The position numbers and the translations under genes were made by a program. Below are positions 22,694 through 31,573 of a DNA stretch of 64,000 nt, piece after piece (the first letter of the stretch is position 1; the number at the start of each line of letters is the position of its first letter). This stretch comes from Microbacterium sp. (GTDB lineage Bacteria > Actinomycetota > Actinomycetes > Actinomycetales > Microbacteriaceae): NCBI RefSeq assembly GCF_026393345.1, contig NZ_JAPLAI010000052.1, positions 1-64,000 of the forward strand, given 5' to 3'. The notes below the pieces were generated by a model. The model worked only from the letters and a program-made list of their open reading frames with translations. It did not search any database and was not told the DNA's origin.

Positions 22694-25425
22694 TTCTTCT
22701 TCGCCGCGGGCTTGCGCGCCGGAGCCTTGCGCGTGGTCTTCTTCGGGGCCGGCCCCTTCGCACGCTTGTCGGCCAGCAGCACCTTCGCGCGCTCGAAGTC
22801 GACATCGTCGACCGTCTCGCCGCGCGGGATCGTCGCGTTCGTCTCCCCATCGGTGACGTACGCGCCGAATCGGCCGTCCTTGATCTTGATCGGCTTGCCG
22901 CTGACCGGATCCGCGTCGAACTCCTTCAGCGCGCTGGAGGCACGGCGTGCGCCGTACTTCGGCTCGGCGTACTTGGCCAGCGCTTCTTCGAGCGTGATGT
23001 CGAAGATCTGCTGCTCGGTGTCGAGCGAGCGCGAGTCGGTGCCCTTCTTCAGGTAGGGACCGTACCGGCCGTTCTGTGCCGTGATCTCCTCGCCGGTGGC
23101 CGGGTCGGTTCCCACCACACGCGGCAGATCGAGCAGTTTGAGCGCGGTGTCGAGGTCGATCGTGTCGACGGACATGCTCTTAAAGAGGGACGCGGTGCGG
23201 GGCTTGGGCGCCGCATCCTTCTTCGCCGTCTTCTTCTTCGGCTTGTCGTCGACCTCGCCGGTGCTCTCGTCGACCGCATCGGGGTCGACCGGGTCGGTCT
23301 CTTCGATGTAGGGGCCGAAGCGGCCGTCCTTGACGACGACGAGCTTGCCATTGGCCGGGTTCTCGCCGAGCACGCGGTCACCGGCGACGGGTGCGTCGAT
23401 GAGCTCCTGCGCGCGGGCGGGCGTCAGCTCGTCCGGGGCGAGGTCCTCGGGAACGTTGACGATGCGGCGCTTCTCCGGGTCGGTCGGGTCGACGACCTCG
23501 AGGTACGGCCCGTACTTGCCGAACCGGAGCGTCGCGACGTCGCCGATGCGGGTGGAGTTGAGCTCCCGCGCGTCGATGTCGCCGAGGTTGTCGACGATGT
23601 TCCGCAGGCCCACGTGGTTCTCGGAACCGAAGTAAAACTCGCGCAGCCACTGCTCGCGACCTTGCTCGCCGCGAGCGATGGCGTCGAGGTCGTCCTCGAG
23701 CGCGGCGGTGAAGTCGTAGTCGACGAGGTCGGAGAAGTGCTCCTCCAGCAGCCGGACGACGCTGAATGCCAGCCAGCTGGGCACGAGCGCCTGACCGCGC
23801 TTAGTGACGTAGCCGCGGTCGAGGATCACGTCGATGATGGCGGCGAAGGTGGAGGGGCGGCCGATGCCCTTCTCCTCCAGCGCCTTGACCAGACTCGCCT
23901 CGGTGTAGCGGGGCTTCGGCGAGGTGGAGTGGCCCTTCGGCTCCACCTCGCGCGTGGTGAGCTGGTCGCCGACCTTCAGGGTCGGCAGCGACTGGTCGTC
24001 GGCCCTGTCGGCGTCGGAGCGCTTCTCGTCACGGCCCTCTTCGTATGCCTCGAGGAAGCCCTTGAAGGTGTAGACGGTGCCGGATGCGGTGAATTCGAGG
24101 TGCTTGCCGTCGGCCTCGACCGCGAGGGTGACCGTGGTCGTCTCGTACTTCGCGTCGGACATCTGGCTGGCGACGGTGCGCTTCCAGATGAGGTCGTACA
24201 GCCGCTGCTCGTCGCGGTCGAGCTGACCGGACACCTCGGCGGGGGTGCGGAAGGTCTCGCCGGAGGGACGGATCGCCTCGTGGGCCTCCTGCGCGTTCTT
24301 GCTCTTGCTGGCGTACACGCGGGGGTTCGCGGGGACTGCGCGGTCGCCGTACAGCGCCACGGCCTGCTCGCGCGCCGCGCGGATGGCCTGACTCGACAGC
24401 GAGGTCGAGTCGGTACGCATATAAGGGATGTACCCCTTCTCGTAGAGACGCTGGGCCACGCTCATCGTGTGCTTCGCGCTCATCGAGAGCTTGCGACCGG
24501 CCTCCTGCTGCAGGGTGGAGGTGGTGAAGGCGGCCTTGGGGCTGCGGGTTCCGGGCTTGGATTCGAGGGCCGAGACGGATGCGGTCGCCACGCGCTCCAC
24601 GGCGGCGGCGAGGGCGCGGGCATCGGACTCGGAGAGCACGATGACGGCCTTCTTCAGCTCACCGCGGTCGTCGAAGTCGGTGCCGCGGGCGAGCGGGGCG
24701 CCGTCGACACGGGCGAGGCGGATGGCGAACGATTCGGCGGCGCGGTCGGCGTGCGCGGCGAGCGCCTGGAGGTCCCAGTACGAGGCGGAGACGAACGCCA
24801 TGCGCTCGCGCTCACGCTCCACGACCATGCGGGTGGCGGCGGACTGCACGCGACCGGCGCTCAGCGCGGCGCCTTCGCGGCCGCTGCCGACCTTGCGCCA
24901 CAGCACCGGCGAGACGTCCCAGCCGTAGAGGCGGTCGAGCACGCGGCGGGTCTCCTGCGCGTCGACGAGCGCGAGGTCGAGTTCGCGGGTGTTTTCCGCC
25001 GCCTGGCGGATCGCGTCCTTGGTGATCTCGTGGAACACCATCCGCTTGACCGGCACTTTGGGCTTGAGCACCTCGAGGAGGTGCCATGCGATGGCCTCGC
25101 CCTCACGGTCCTCATCGGTGGCGAGCAGGACTTCGTCGGCCGTCTTCAGGGCGCGTTTGAGTTCCGCGACCGTCTTCGTCTTGCGGTCGTTGACGACGTA
25201 GTACGGGTCGAAGCCGTTGTCGACGTCGATCGAGTACTTGCCGTACGCGGCCTTCTTGTCCGCCGGGATGTCCTTCTTGCTGGCGAGGTCACGGATGTGC
25301 CCCACCGAGCTGAGGACTTCGTAGTCGTCTCCGAGATACCCCTGGATGGAGGTCATCTTGGTCGGCGACTCGACGATCACGAGCTTCTTGCCGTGCCGGG
25401 TCTTCGTCTTCTCGCCCTGTGCCAA
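22690..25425 (-). CDS. topA: DNA topoisomerase I (type IA), TTG start
   Basis: The 911-residue protein relaxes negatively supercoiled DNA. KKLVIVESPTK opens the TOPRIM domain with its acidic cluster (EDREGEA, about 100-110), the catalytic Tyr lies in GYIPYMRTDST (about 330), and a block of C-terminal repeats of the form (D)GRFGPY follows, ending in a Lys/Arg/Ala-rich tail (KAPARKPAAKKK) as in other actinobacteria. I choose TTG 25425 because AAAGGA is 7 nt upstream and the homology starts just after; the frame reaches 25701 but no other start has a ribosome site, and that part is antisense to the promoter side. Confidence 0.93.
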   Translation of the reverse strand: MAQGEKTKTRHGKKLVIVESPTKMTSIQGYLGDDYEVLSSVGHIRDLASKKDIPADKKAAYGKYSIDVDNGFDPYYVVNDRKTKTVAELKRALKTADEVLLATDEDREGEAIAWHLLEVLKPKVPVKRMVFHEITKDAIRQAAENTRELDLALVDAQETRRVLDRLYGWDVSPVLWRKVGSGREGAALSAGRVQSAATRMVVERERERMAFVSASYWDLQALAAHADRAAESFAIRLARVDGAPLARGTDFDDRGELKKAVIVLSESDARALAAAVERVATASVSALESKPGTRSPKAAFTTSTLQQEAGRKLSMSAKHTMSVAQRLYEKGYIPYMRTDSTSLSSQAIRAAREQAVALYGDRAVPANPRVYASKSKNAQEAHEAIRPSGETFRTPAEVSGQLDRDEQRLYDLIWKRTVASQMSDAKYETTTVTLAVEADGKHLEFTASGTVYTFKGFLEAYEEGRDEKRSDADRADDQSLPTLKVGDQLTTREVEPKGHSTSPKPRYTEASLVKALEEKGIGRPSTFAAIIDVILDRGYVTKRGQALVPSWLAFSVVRLLEEHFSDLVDYDFTAALEDDLDAIARGEQGREQWLREFYFGSENHVGLRNIVDNLGDIDARELNSTRIGDVATLRFGKYGPYLEVVDPTDPEKRRIVNVPEDLAPDELTPARAQELIDAPVAGDRVLGENPANGKLVVVKDGRFGPYIEETDPVDPDAVDESTGEVDDKPKKKTAKKDAAPKPRTASLFKSMSVDTIDLDTALKLLDLPRVVGTDPATGEEITAQNGRYGPYLKKGTDSRSLDTEQQIFDITLEEALAKYAEPKYGARRASSALKEFDADPVSGKPIKIKDGRFGAYVTDGETNATIPRGETVDDVDFERAKVLLADKRAKGPAPKKTTRKAPARKPAAKKK

Positions 25426-25492
25426 CGGTCGGTCCTTTCGTTCGTTGCACACCATACACACCCGGAAGAGGCCCTCGGCTGGGAGCAGATCC

Positions 25493-25816
25493 TCACGGTG
25501 ACGGCGGCGGGCCCGCGCGAGCGGCCGCCTCGGCCTGCCAATGCAGCATCCTCGTCGACACGGTGACGGTGGCCACGAGGCCGTCCACGACGCAGTCGGT
25601 GAGCGACGCACCGCCGGCTTCGGCGACCTCTGCGGCGCGGGTGCAGGGCACCCCGGGAACGGCTCCGGATGCGGCATCCGCGGCGGCGAGCGCCGCCGCA
25701 TCCGCGGCCGCCGCCAGCCGCTGTCCGGTCACCGCCGCAGCCCCCGCCGTGGCGAGTCCGACGGTGAGGAGTGCGGCGGTGGCCATGACGCCGATCGCGG
25801 TGACGGTGCCGGCCAT
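25493..25816 (-). CDS. TadE-like / Rv3654c-like secretion-neighbourhood protein
   Basis: The 107-residue protein opens MAGTVTAIGVMATAALLTVGLATAG, an N-terminal membrane helix, and then a helix of Ala-rich residues (AAADAAALAAADAASG) and two Cys residues (VPCTRA, TDCVVDG). This is the second small pseudopilin-like protein usually found at the end of actinobacterial Tad clusters (Rv3654c type). ATG 25816 shares a base with the stop of the preceding TadE gene (TGATG), so the two are coupled. It precedes topA by 67 nt. Confidence 0.75.
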   Translation of the reverse strand: MAGTVTAIGVMATAALLTVGLATAGAAAVTGQRLAAAADAAALAAADAASGAVPGVPCTRAAEVAEAGGASLTDCVVDGLVATVTVSTRMLHWQAEAAARAGPPPSP

Positions 25817-26148
25817 CACAATCCGCCCGCCAGGGCACAGGAACGCACCCGGACGGTGATCCCGGGGAGCCCTGCGGGGGCGGTGGCCGTGACGCAGACG
25901 AGGTCGCCCGGGTGGTCGACGGACATCGCCGCGTCGGTTACGGCCGCACCGATCACCGCCTGCGCGCGCCCGTCGTCGTCGCCACGGGCGAGGAGGCGGG
26001 CGGCGTCGGCGGCCGCATCCTGGAGCCGCACCTGCCGCGCCCCGGCGGACAGCGCCGCAGCTCCGAGTGCGATCACGAGGACGACGGCGGGAAGGGCGAC
26101 CGCGAACTCGGCCGTGACCGAGCCGCGATCGCCCCACCGCCCGGTCAT
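25816..26148 (-). CDS. TadE-family pilus assembly protein
   Basis: The 110-residue protein has the TadE signature: a short basic N-terminus, GSVTAEFAVALPAVVLVIALG (about 10-30, Gly-Ser followed by a hydrophobic helix with a Glu at +5 of the cleavage-like site), then Arg/Ala-rich amphipathic helix and a C-terminal Cys pair (VCVTA, SCALAGGL). TadE proteins are minor pseudopilins of Flp/Tad machines. The start overlaps the DUF4244 stop (ATGA), so it is in the same operon. Confidence 0.8.
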   Translation of the reverse strand: MTGRWGDRGSVTAEFAVALPAVVLVIALGAAALSAGARQVRLQDAAADAARLLARGDDDGRAQAVIGAAVTDAAMSVDHPGDLVCVTATAPAGLPGITVRVRSCALAGGL

Positions 26149-26387
26149 GCCACCGTGAGCGCGCGACGGACGAGGTCTTCGAGGATGCCGCGGACCTCGT
26201 CGCTGCGCATGATCATGACGAGCATGCCGGCAAAGGCGACGGCCGCCATCGTGGCGATGGCGTACTCCGCGGTCGCGGCGCCGGTGTCGTCGGCGAACAG
26301 GGTCAGGGCGCGGCGTCGGGTCGGTCCTTCATGAGTTCCTCCAGAGGGTGATGGGGCACGGTGTGGCGGGCACGGTCGGGATGTCAT
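26145..26387 (-). CDS. DUF4244 protein, putative Flp pilin
   Basis: The 80-residue protein contains DDTGAATAEYAIATMAAVAFAGMLVMI (about 34-60), a class III (Flp-type) prepilin pattern: short hydrophilic leader, Gly/Ala-Ala-Thr-Ala-Glu-Tyr and hydrophobic stretch. It fits the main pilin of the compact Tad operon. I set the start at ATG 26387 because it overlaps the stop of the T2SSF gene (ATGA). Oddly, the best ribosome site (GGAGGAACTC) precedes an ATG at 26332 in another frame, which stops after nine codons. This suggests either a frameshift in the leader or a sequence error. Confidence 0.7.
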   Translation of the reverse strand: MTSRPCPPHRAPSPSGGTHEGPTRRRALTLFADDTGAATAEYAIATMAAVAFAGMLVMIMRSDEVRGILEDLVRRALTVA

Positions 26388-27292
26388 AGGGACAGCGAGG
26401 TGGACCCGATGATGCCGAGCAGCATGGGGGCGACGCCGAGCGCGAGGAACGCCGGCAGCACGCAGACGCCGAGGGGCAGCAGGAGCCGGGAGGAGAGGGA
26501 TGCGGCACGCATCCTCCCCGCGACGCGGGCGTGGTGCCGGGCCATCGCGGCGGCCGCGCGCAGCAGCTCCGCGGCGGGAACCCCCGCGTCGCGGGACAGT
26601 GTCAGCAGGCGCTCGGTCTCCGCATCCGCCGCCGCTCCCGCGTTCTGGGCGACGAGCGTCCGCGCCCGGTCGAGCGACACGCCTCCGGTGAGCGCGATCG
26701 CAAGGAGCTCCGGGACGAGACCGGCGACGCCCTCCTCCGGCTGAGCTCCACGAACGAGCCGCGCGGTCCAGGCGCGGGCGCCGAGCATGAGGGCGATCCC
26801 CGCGACGCCGCAGGTGATACCCACGGGCGTGGCGAGCATCACCCCGATCGGATCGAAACCGAGCAGGAACCCGAGGCCCACCGCGACCAGCGGCAGCCAG
26901 CTCATCAGCCGTGCGGTCGCCGCAGGCTCGGCGAGGGCGATGCGCACCTCGTCGCGAGAGTCGTCGGTCTCGCGGAGCGCTGCGGCCATGGCACGCAGCG
27001 TGTCGGCGAGCGGGGCTCCCACGGTGATCGCGAGCGCCCAGGCGGACGCAAGCGGCTCCCAGGTGGGACCGCGGGCACGGATCGCGGCGGGCAGGGCGTC
27101 TTCGCGGCCGGTGTCGATGGCGTCGATCACCGCTCTCGCGTCCGCGTCGTCGGTCGCGGCAAGGTAACGCCAGGCGGGGGTCGGCGCGAGCCCCGCCTGC
27201 AGCAGTACCGCCAGCCGCAGCACGAGTTCTGCCCGCGGACGCTCCGGCGCAGCGGGACGACGGCGGCGCACCGGCGCGATCGGGTTCCTCAT
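26384..27292 (-). CDS. Type II secretion system F-like (TadB/TadC) membrane protein
   Basis: The 302-residue protein has two T2SSF-like halves: an N-terminal cytoplasmic helical region (about 20-110), two membrane helices (about 130-175), then a second helical module (PELLAIALTGGVSLDRAR, about 190) and a C-terminal membrane helix (about 265-300). It is the inner-membrane platform of the Tad pilus. Actinobacterial clusters often have separate TadB and TadC; here one gene appears to serve. ATG 27292 overlaps the tadA stop (ATGA). Confidence 0.82.
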   Translation of the reverse strand: MRNPIAPVRRRRPAAPERPRAELVLRLAVLLQAGLAPTPAWRYLAATDDADARAVIDAIDTGREDALPAAIRARGPTWEPLASAWALAITVGAPLADTLRAMAAALRETDDSRDEVRIALAEPAATARLMSWLPLVAVGLGFLLGFDPIGVMLATPVGITCGVAGIALMLGARAWTARLVRGAQPEEGVAGLVPELLAIALTGGVSLDRARTLVAQNAGAAADAETERLLTLSRDAGVPAAELLRAAAAMARHHARVAGRMRAASLSSRLLLPLGVCVLPAFLALGVAPMLLGIIGSTSLSL

Positions 27293-28206
27293 CGCTCCTC
27301 CTCGATCGTGAGCCGGTCGTCGACGATGCGGGGCCGGCCGATCCCGGCGACGTGCCGGGTGCCGTCGTGCGTCCGGGCCAGGTGCACGACGGCGCCGATG
27401 GCGCTCGCAACCTGCCGCGCCAGCGCCCGGTCGTCGAGACCGGCGAGTGCGCCGAGCGCCTCGAGCCGCGCGGGGACGTCGTCCAGGCTGTTGGCGTGCA
27501 GGGTGCCCGCGCCGCCGTCATGGCCCGTGTTCAGTGCCGACAGCAGTTCGCGCACTTCGTCGCCCCGGCACTCCCCCACGACGAGTCGGTCTGGCCGCAT
27601 CCGGAGCGCCTCCCGTACCAGCCGGGCCATGCCGATGCCACCGGCTCCCTCGAGGTTCGGCTGCCGGGCCTCCAACCGCACGTGATGCGGGTGGTCGATG
27701 CGCAGCTCCGCCACGTCCTCGATCGTCACGATACGGTCGGTGGCATCAGCCCGGGCCAGCAGCGCGGCGAGGAGCGTCGTCTTCCCGGAGCCTCCGGCGC
27801 CCGTGAGCAGGACGTTCGTGCGGTCGCGGATGAGGCGCTCGAGCCGTGCCCGCCCTGCCTCGTCGAACATGCCGCGCCGCTGCAGACCCTCGAGATCCAC
27901 GTCGATCGCGCGCGGGATGCCGACACGGACGTCCACGCATGGTGTGCCGTCATCGAGATGCCGTCCGCCGAGGGCGATGAGAGTCACAGCGAGGTCGCGG
28001 ACGAAGCGTTCGTCGGCCTGCCAGTCGGCGACGGGCAGTGCCCCATTCCCCCGGTCGGCGAATGCCCCGGCGGCGCCGTTGACGAACACATCTGTCACGT
28101 CCGGATCGGCGATCAACGCGGCAAGCGGGCCCCACGCGGGATGCGGCTGGCGCGCGCCCCCGCGAACGGTCTCCCCGCGGGGTCGGGCGACGAACAGCTC
28201 GGTCAT
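27289..28206 (-). CDS. tadA: TadA/CpaF-type secretion ATPase with a missing internal segment
   Basis: The 305-residue protein is the hexameric ATPase that powers the Tad pilus. Walker A is TGAGGSGKTT (about 135-144), the Asp box VTIEDVAELR follows, Walker B/catalytic region LVVGECRGDE and HTLHANS-like GTLHANSLDD are in place. Between CVDVRV and GIPRAIDVDL (about residue 94) the family should have about 22-26 residues with pattern like PDGSRVNAVIPP....LSIR; these are absent in frame. It is also shorter than its usual 330. ATG 28206 is preceded by TAGCGT ending 7 nt upstream. No Rv3660c-type partner is present next to it. Confidence 0.85.
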   Translation of the reverse strand: MTELFVARPRGETVRGGARQPHPAWGPLAALIADPDVTDVFVNGAAGAFADRGNGALPVADWQADERFVRDLAVTLIALGGRHLDDGTPCVDVRVGIPRAIDVDLEGLQRRGMFDEAGRARLERLIRDRTNVLLTGAGGSGKTTLLAALLARADATDRIVTIEDVAELRIDHPHHVRLEARQPNLEGAGGIGMARLVREALRMRPDRLVVGECRGDEVRELLSALNTGHDGGAGTLHANSLDDVPARLEALGALAGLDDRALARQVASAIGAVVHLARTHDGTRHVAGIGRPRIVDDRLTIEEER

Positions 28207-28213
28207 GACGGCC

Positions 28214-28219
28214 ACGCTA
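28214..28219 (-). promoter_or_regulatory. -10 hexamer of the Tad operon
   Basis: TAGCGT on the minus strand ends 7 nt before the ATG of the ATPase gene, so the operon message is probably leaderless. All five Tad genes follow with 1-4 nt overlaps. Confidence 0.5.
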
Positions 28220-28322
28220 GGCAGCCGCATCCGACCCGTCGCGGCACCGGGAAGAACTGTGCACGCGGCGGCACGGGCGAGTCCCTGGGGAGGAGCGGAC
28301 GAGTGCGCCGAAGACGGAAATG

Positions 28323-28356
28323 GGCGGCATCCCAGATGGGGGATCGGGATGCCGCC
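28323..28356. repeat. Perfect GC-rich hairpin in the tadA-acs spacer
   Basis: GGCGGCATCCC (28323-28333) and GGGATGCCGCC (28346-28356) are perfect 11-bp arms around a 12-nt loop. It has no U tract, so a Rho-independent terminator is not obvious. The spacer 28207-28621 is 415 nt long; besides this hairpin it holds a second Gly-loop region, GCACGCAAAAGCCCCGTC (about 28447), and no convincing gene. Confidence 0.6.
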
Positions 28357-28621
28357 CTCGCGGTTCCTCGCAGTTGGGGGACGCGAGGCACCACGAGTCC
28401 CGATCAGAAAGCCGGGACACGATGAGCTTACGCGCCGCTCCGCGGCACGCAAAAGCCCCGTCGCTCCGCGTGCGTCGCGAGCCGGAAACACGGCGCGGCA
28501 GTCGGATCGATCACCGACTATCGGAGGTAGTAGCCCCACCGGACCGCCGATACAGTGACGGAGCGCGGAGCGTGCCGCGCAGTCTCCGGGTGACGATGCC
28601 CGGACGTTGTAAAGGATGCAC

Positions 28622-30592
<1,971 letters not shown>

Positions 30593-30616
30593 CGGCGGCG
30601 CGGCGCACCCGCATCC

Positions 30617-30690
30617 ATGTCCCACTTTCTGCCGTTATGAGTCATCGATAACGGCAGAAAGTGGGACATGTTCTGCAGAAAGCGGGACAT
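30617..30690. repeat. Dispersed long hairpin repeat, copy 1
   Basis: Left arm 30617-30638 (starts ATGTCCCACTTTCTGC) and right arm 30648-30669 (ends CAGAAAGTGGGACAT) are perfect 22-bp inverted repeats around a 9-nt loop. A further degenerate copy of the right arm's end (GCAGAAAGCGGGACAT) follows at about 30675-30690. The same layout recurs at 44507. It separates acsA (+) and ridA (-), so it could terminate both; the following 100 nt carries three GACGGATGCGG blocks (30697, 30731, 30749). Confidence 0.85.
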
Positions 30691-30790
30691 GCGGGAGACG
30701 GATGCGGCGCCCAGAGGGATCCGGTACCCGGACGGATGCGGGTGCCCAGACGGATGCGGCGGCCGCAGGGTCCGCGGCAGCCCGCGCCGA

Positions 30791-31261
30791 TCAGGCGAGG
30801 GTGAAGACGACCTCGACCTCGACGGGGCTGTCGAGCGGCAGCACCGGGACACCGACGGCGGAGCGGGCGTGCCGGCCGGCATCACCGAAGATCTCGCCGA
30901 GTACCTCGCTGGCCCCGTTGATGACGCCGGGCTGACCGGTGAACTCCGGCACCGAGGCGACGAAGCCGGTGACCTTCAGTACTCCGGCGAGGCGGTCCAC
31001 GCCACCGGCCGCGGCCGCGGCGGCGGCGACGGCGTTCAGCGCGCTCTGCCGGGCGAGGGCCTGCGCATCGGCGGCGGGGACGAGACCGTGGCCGTCACCG
31101 ACCTTGCCGGTCTGAGGCAGCGAACCGGAAACCATCGGCAGCTGACCCGCCGTGTAGACGAGGTCGCCGTGCACCTTCGCGGGCACGTAGGCGGCCACCG
31201 GCGGGACCACGGCGGGGAGCTCGATGCCGAGCTCGGCGAGACGTTCGCTGACCGTGCTCAT
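30791..31261 (-). CDS. RidA family protein
   Basis: The 156-residue protein has the RidA fold: VYTAGQLPMVSG (about 36-47), QSALNAVAAAAAAAGG and SVGVPVLPLDSPVEVEVVF at the C-terminus. RidA proteins remove reactive enamine/imine intermediates made by PLP enzymes; this subfamily lacks certainty about a catalytic Arg. The N-terminal extension of about 20 residues (STVSERLAELG) is typical of the YjgH-like group. ATG 31261 overlaps the upstream DUF4177-like stop (ATGA). Confidence 0.88.
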   Translation of the reverse strand: MSTVSERLAELGIELPAVVPPVAAYVPAKVHGDLVYTAGQLPMVSGSLPQTGKVGDGHGLVPAADAQALARQSALNAVAAAAAAAGGVDRLAGVLKVTGFVASVPEFTGQPGVINGASEVLGEIFGDAGRHARSAVGVPVLPLDSPVEVEVVFTLA

Positions 31262-31479
31262 GCGGCACCGCCCTCGAACTGGCGTGCGGCGGTGGCCGCA
31301 GCCCCGAGGCCCGCGTTCTCGGTGCCGCCGCCGACGGGGCGCTTCAGGTAGGCGACGAGGCCGCCCTCCGGGTTCGTCACGACCTGCACGAGCTCCCAGC
31401 CCTGCTTGCCCCAGTTGTTCAGAATGGCCGCGGTGTTGTGGATCAACAGCGGAGTGGTCAGGTATTCCCAGGTGGTCAT
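31258..31479 (-). CDS. Small DUF4177-like protein, coupled to ridA
   Basis: The 73-residue protein starts MTTWEYLTTPLLIHNT and contains WGKQGWELVQVVTNPEGGLVAYLKRP, the DUF4177 pattern (an amphipathic beta-helix fold in short proteins of unknown role). ATG 31479 has GGGAG 6 nt upstream; a longer frame to 31719 lies inside the divergent PBP gene's leader and is not coding. Its stop overlaps ridA (ATGA), so they act in the same transcript. Confidence 0.82.
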   Translation of the reverse strand: MTTWEYLTTPLLIHNTAAILNNWGKQGWELVQVVTNPEGGLVAYLKRPVGGGTENAGLGAAATAARQFEGGAA

Positions 31480-31560
31480 TGCGGCTCCCGTGCGTGGTCC
31501 GGCGGAAAATCGGGCGCACGGACGCGGAGCGATGTCGAGGCTTCCCCCAGCATCCTGGCC

Positions 31561-31566
31561 TACCAT
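31561..31566 (+). promoter_or_regulatory. -10 hexamer TACCAT of the PBP gene
   Basis: TACCAT ends 7 nt before the ATG at 31574, suggesting a leaderless start. No ribosome site is visible, in line with this. Confidence 0.5.
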
Positions 31567-31573
31567 CAACCCT

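Noticed and set aside
23614..25566. 650-codon plus-strand frame opposite topA
   Set aside because: Entirely antisense to topA, with no homology or ribosome site.
26305..26332. ATG with strong ribosome site in front of the pilin
   Set aside because: Rejected as an independent gene since it stops after nine codons; kept as a finding about a possible frameshift.
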